A stretch of DNA of 64,000 bases. Source: Thermomonas aquatica (lineage in GTDB: Bacteria; Pseudomonadota; Gammaproteobacteria; Xanthomonadales; Xanthomonadaceae). The position numbers and the translations under genes were made by a program. The stretch covers positions 1,612,001-1,676,000 of the forward strand of contig NZ_CP040871.1 of the NCBI RefSeq assembly GCF_006337105.1. The letters run 5' to 3'. The notes under the pieces are model-generated. The model made no database searches and was not told the origin of the DNA. It saw only the letters and a program-made list of their open reading frames with translations. This document shows, in pieces, positions 61,601 to 64,000 of the stretch; the first letter of the stretch is position 1; every line of letters starts with the position of its first letter.

Positions 61601-62005
61601 CCGGTCCTGCGCCGAGTAGCGCGAGCCGAGCGCGCCGCCTTCGCGTTCGATGCCGTGCCACAGCGGCCAGTGCCGCCACAGCAGCAGCAACACGACCGCG
61701 CTGGCGCCGCTCATCGCCAGCGTCGGCAGCAGGCCCGGCGAGGCGCGCAACGCCTGCAGCGGCCAAGCGGCCAACAGGCCGGCCAACGCGAACCCGCCGG
61801 CCCACAACAGGGCCAGCGACAGCGCGTCGCGGCCCAAGCGTGCCTTGCCGCGAGTGCCGCGCAGCAGCGCGATGCCCAGTGCCGCCGGCACCTGGGCGAG
61901 GAAAGCGAACGCACCAGCACTGCCGATATCGAACCAGCAGGCGCCGGCCAACAGCATCGACAGCATGACCAGCGCGAACCCCATGCCGCGGCGCGACTCA
62001 GCCAT
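58679..62005 (-). CDS. Large membrane-anchored ankyrin-repeat protein
   Basis: 1108 residues. The first 220 hold about six hydrophobic segments (FALVMLSMLLAGACWFDI, LLWAGGFALAGLLAAWPLQA, SGASAVVLLLLWRHWPLW, VLLLLGGGIALAWPGLLAGD). From about 250 to 1095 ankyrin repeats follow with few breaks: typical units read STPLHHAARSSDPGVAALLR, GRSALHEAALAGHAGIVAAL, GMSALHLAAALGREEELKRL and TPLHCATLYGF. It is probably inner-membrane with a large soluble repeat domain for protein binding. Partner unknown. The start overlaps the ycgL stop by eight bases; the two are coupled. Confidence 0.88.
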   Translation of the reverse strand: MAESRRGMGFALVMLSMLLAGACWFDIGSAGAFAFLAQVPAALGIALLRGTRGKARLGRDALSLALLWAGGFALAGLLAAWPLQALRASPGLLPTLAMSGASAVVLLLLWRHWPLWHGIEREGGALGSRYSAQDRHERSAWSGLQVAVPVLLLLGGGIALAWPGLLAGDARTIAAIAYAALLPLAHALLQSAPARLLVHGLPVVEMDDVDDSAAAAVEAVAPLPVAAAAAAAVDVEALTRELYAAARAGRVERALQLLEAGADARAAAPAGERDRRGLPVLAAVLPDLRLLRGLIERGVDLNAAHAWTTPLLAATRDSWHGRPEAVMTLLANGADPRIADAEGSTPLHHAARSSDPGVAALLRDAGAEMDALNAEGVSPLGTACIAGNWRLARFLLERGAKPEPDGGQPVLLAAAGTEEDDAAGVQLLLRHKARVDARDARGRSALHEAALAGHAGIVAALLDAGADVDARDGEGRTPFLDSARSAALPALETLLDAQADPRAADAAGANALHLAVAAEAPSAALVKRLLELGVDPQALDAEGHSAVDIATAAGRWTLASALDPKRALPVAMMGDGDDAAPPDRPPSLLLRERLLEGVGGRELAPLAALLGAAEMNGLLCDAEIAADAERIQWLLRHGAQAEARVPGAPTPVAAALARGVDGIDALRTLFAQGASPAGGGGFAAWLAACLAAGADAGSAPRAQRFALELLERGADPYGASPAGDPPLALAVRLHWTQLLQRLIAHGVDLDARDSHGMSALHLAAALGREEELKRLVAAGAAPDRRAADGQTPLGVALAAGRRDLADWLDWRGWRLPRRPLQASDVPAAAIVGDTDAVRRLLDLGLPVDAVDSQGCSALLRAAGGGHRALVELLLARGANPALAANTGATPLSAAVSMRQAEIVERLLEAGAGLEQRLPGEVTVLMLAAALGLPELVARLLQAGADLHATDAQGLTPLHCATLYGFTARERPRLVALLDTLLLAGADPQQSAAGGVTPLLLLLGARAEPGTPSTEDVVLAGLERLFDEEVRLDARDQRGFGPLHLAALHGLLRIAQALLREGADLDQRDALNRTPREIALMRGYVDVAAELAPPGNAPQQVSMARFLRE

Positions 62006-62267
62006 CGGTGCCCCAGTCTTCGGTCATCGGGTCTTCGACCGTCGGCGGGAACTGCAGGTGGAAGCCGCGGCTGGCGAGGTTGGCGCGCACCACCTCGGGG
62101 TTTTCCCGGGCCAGCCTGCGTTCCGGAACCAGGTCGACCTCCAGCACGAACTGCAGCGTGCCCAGCTGGGTGCGCAACGGTTCCGGCAGGCCGGCGAAGT
62201 CGTCGCGCTTGGCGAGGTAGAGGTAGGTATCGGCCTTTTTCAGGCTCTTGTAGACGTAGGCGAGCAT
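61998..62267 (-). CDS. ycgL: YcgL domain protein
   Basis: 89 residues, complete YcgL domain: MLAYVYKSLKKADTYLYLAK, LPEPLRTQLGTLQFVLEVDL and the C-terminal LASRGFHLQFPP. A conserved gammaproteobacterial protein of unknown function, in other species found near minCDE or rnd; neither is seen here. ATG 62267. Its 3' end overlaps the ankyrin gene, suggesting a two-gene operon. Confidence 0.9.
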   Translation of the reverse strand: MLAYVYKSLKKADTYLYLAKRDDFAGLPEPLRTQLGTLQFVLEVDLVPERRLARENPEVVRANLASRGFHLQFPPTVEDPMTEDWGTDG

Positions 62268-62353
62268 CGCGATCCGGGGGAACCGGCCTGACGGAATCGC
62301 GGTGATTGTGCGGGAAAGCGCGGTGCGACGGAACCGCGCATTCACTGCCCGGA

Positions 62354-63361
62354 CTAGTGGTAGCCGGAATCCGCCGCGACTTTCCCGGCGAACACCCGGT
62401 ACGACCACCACGTGTAGCCCAGGATCACCGGCAGCAGCAGCACCAGCCCGACCAGCACGAACATCTGCGAGGACGGCGACGCCGCGGCCTGCCAGATGGT
62501 CAGCGACGGCGGCACCAGGTACGGCCAGATCCCCAGCACCAGCCCGGCGAAACCGAGCCCGAAGAAGCACAGGGTCAGCACGAACGGGCGCGCATCGCGG
62601 CCCTGCGCCATCACCGCGCGCCACAGGGCGAACGCCACCGCCAGCACCAGCAGCGGCACCGGCGACAGCCACCAGAAATTCCCGCCATCGAACCAGCGCG
62701 CCATGATCCGGCTGTCCAGGAACGGCAGCCAGGCGCTGACCAGGCCCATGAACACCACCACCACCAGCACCAGCGGCCGCGCCAGGCTGCGCGCCACGTG
62801 TTGCAGCGCGCCCTCGGTCTTGAGGATCAGCCAGCACGCGCCAAGCAACGCGTAACCGAACACCACCGCCGCGCCGGTCAGCATCGAGAACGGGCTGAAG
62901 AAGCCGAGCATGCCGCCGATGTACTTGCCCGCCTGCATCGGCATGCCTTCGACCACCGCGCCCAGGATCACGCCCTGCCAGAACGCCGCGCACAGCGAGC
63001 CCAGCGCGAACGCCCAACCCCACAGGAACTTGCTGCGCTGGGCCTTGAAGCGGAATTCGAACGCCACCCCGCGGAACACCAGCGCGATCAGCATCAGCAA
63101 CACCGGCAGGTACAGCGCCGACAGGATCAGCGCATAGGCCTTGGGGAACGCCGCCAGCAAGGCCACGCCGCCGAGCACCAGCCAGGTCTCGTTGCCGTCC
63201 CAGATCGGCGCGGCGGTGTTCATCATGTGGTCGAGCTGGTCCTCGTCCTCGGCGAACGGGGCAAGGATGCCGAGGCCCAGCACGAAGCCGTCCAGCAGCA
63301 CGTACATCAACACGCCGAAGCCGATCACGCCGAACCAGATCACCGGCAGCCAGTACTCCAT
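62354..63361 (-). CDS. cydB: Cytochrome bd ubiquinol oxidase subunit II
   Basis: 335 residues with eight to nine transmembrane helices. CydB pairs with CydA in the quinol oxidase that reduces oxygen at low tension. MEYWLPVIWFGVIGFGVLMY, DGFVLGLGILAPF, WDGNETWLVLGGVALLAAFP and GWAFALGSLCAAFWQGVILG are typical of the bd family, including cyanide-insensitive oxidases. ATG 63361 shares one base with the cydA stop (TGATG). No cydX-like gene is seen in the 86 bases downstream. Confidence 0.93.
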   Translation of the reverse strand: MEYWLPVIWFGVIGFGVLMYVLLDGFVLGLGILAPFAEDEDQLDHMMNTAAPIWDGNETWLVLGGVALLAAFPKAYALILSALYLPVLLMLIALVFRGVAFEFRFKAQRSKFLWGWAFALGSLCAAFWQGVILGAVVEGMPMQAGKYIGGMLGFFSPFSMLTGAAVVFGYALLGACWLILKTEGALQHVARSLARPLVLVVVVFMGLVSAWLPFLDSRIMARWFDGGNFWWLSPVPLLVLAVAFALWRAVMAQGRDARPFVLTLCFFGLGFAGLVLGIWPYLVPPSLTIWQAAASPSSQMFVLVGLVLLLPVILGYTWWSYRVFAGKVAADSGYH

Positions 63362-64000
63362 CACGCGCCCCCTTCGATCTTCTCGTCCGGCAGCGACAAC
63401 GGCCGCGCCGGGGTCTTTCCGCCACCCGCCATGTCCTTCGGCGGCTGCTTGACCGGGCCCTTGCGCAGCAGCTTCTGCAGGTACCAGATGCCGGCGCCGA
63501 ACACGAAGGCGTAGGCCGACGCGTAGATGACGAGCGACGACAACACCGCCGCCGCCTGGATGTTGGGGCTGACCGAATCGGCGGTGCGCAACACGCCGTA
63601 CACCGTGTACGGCTGGCGCCCGATCTCCACCACATACCAGCCGGCCAGCAGGGCGATGAAGCCCGATGGCGCCAGCAGCCGCCAGCCATCCTGCAGCCAG
63701 CGTCCGCCGCGCGTCGTGGCATCGAACAGCCAGCCGCGCTTCCACGCCCACAGCGAGGCCAGCACCAGCAGCAGCATCGCCATGCCCAGTCCCACCATCA
63801 CCCGGAATGCATAGAACACCGGCTTCACCGGCGGGCGCTCATCGCGCGGGACCGAGGTCAGCGGCTGGATGTCGCCGTCCAGGGTATGGGTCAGGATCAG
63901 GCTGCCGAGCCGGGGGATCGCGAGCTCGTAATCGTTGCGTTCCTCGCGCTCGTTCGGCACCGCGAACACGACCAGCGGCACGCCGTGGCCGGGCGGTTCG
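63361..64000 (-). CDS. cydA: Cytochrome bd ubiquinol oxidase subunit I, C-terminal part
   Basis: The frame is open to the right edge; about 213 C-terminal residues are visible. Seen: IPRLGSLILTHTLDGDI, the helix FYAFRVMVGLGMAMLLLVLA with the conserved FxFRxMxGxG pattern, VVEIGRQPYTVYGVLRTADS and a soluble charged C-terminus. The haem-region motif is usually GRQPW; here it reads GRQPY. The short Q-loop distance before RVMVG suits the CIO type, but most of it lies outside the window. Confidence 0.88.
   Translation of the reverse strand, partial: EPPGHGVPLVVFAVPNEREERNDYELAIPRLGSLILTHTLDGDIQPLTSVPRDERPPVKPVFYAFRVMVGLGMAMLLLVLASLWAWKRGWLFDATTRGGRWLQDGWRLLAPSGFIALLAGWYVVEIGRQPYTVYGVLRTADSVSPNIQAAAVLSSLVIYASAYAFVFGAGIWYLQKLLRKGPVKQPPKDMAGGGKTPARPLSLPDEKIEGGA

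Noticed and set aside
57308..62305. 1665-residue open frame on the plus strand
   Set aside because: It lies antisense to the ankyrin gene and out of frame in kef; composition is Arg/Ala/Gly/Gln-rich without domains, a normal by-product of high-GC coding DNA.

Overview
The window looks like a chromosome segment of a gammaproteobacterium of the Xanthomonadaceae/Lysobacteraceae (Lysobacter, Luteimonas or Thermomonas type). This is an inference from very GC-rich third codon positions, gene order (def-fmt-rsmB facing LysM-dprA-smg-topA-tsaC; rhlB facing trxA-rho; ftsEX) and family features such as a lysine-tailed topoisomerase I and an RpoD with a long acidic insert. No 16S gene is present, so the genus is not proven.

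Positions 1 to about 9440 are a different kind of DNA: visibly lower GC and accessory genes, ending at a tyrosine integrase beside a tRNA gene with a CAT anticodon. This is one end of a tRNA-associated island; the other end lies left of the window. It holds, all on the minus strand, a CoiA-like zinc/nuclease protein, a winged-helix PD-(D/E)XK nuclease, a 1658-residue NERD nuclease / double kinase / UPF1-like helicase protein, and the first 77 codons of a gene that overlaps its stop and leaves the window. The kinase-helicase protein resembles MkoA of Mokosh type I anti-phage systems but has an extra NERD domain and two kinase-like domains. A second, truncated copy of the tRNA 5' half lies just outside the complete tRNA, suggesting that the island broke the host tRNA and supplied a replacement.

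From 9572 on the content is core chromosome. 9.6-14.5 kb: a secreted GH92 mannosidase, rpoD with its own promoter and terminator, and dtd. 14.6-17.5 kb: an lpxL-type acyltransferase followed by two bacterial PH-domain membrane proteins. 17.5-26.7 kb: galE and an unusual minus-strand run def-fmt-rsmB-GT39-GT2-GT4 that joins translation genes to glycan assembly, plus a second GT-C enzyme lacking the usual acidic pair. 26.9-33.1 kb: LysM protein, dprA, smg, topA, tsaC. 33.2-42.0 kb: two tandem DUF4124 proteins, an SDR, a small lipoprotein, sppA, a MATE pump, DUF3667 and DUF4286 proteins, and a sigma-region-4-like/DUF3106 membrane protein.

42.0-42.5 kb is the only long non-coding gap; it carries DnaA boxes in front of priA. 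42.5-50.5 kb: priA, tal, a TRIC-like channel, rpoH, and a coupled operon ftsE-ftsX-double-receiver regulator-ung. 50.6-54.8 kb: rhlB, trxA and rho. 54.8-64 kb: two secreted proteins, a Kef antiporter, ycgL with a 1108-residue membrane ankyrin protein, and cydAB (cydA cut by the right edge).

Many starts were moved downstream of the longest open frame on the basis of overlaps, signal peptides, ribosome binding sites and family alignment; alternatives are given in the entries.
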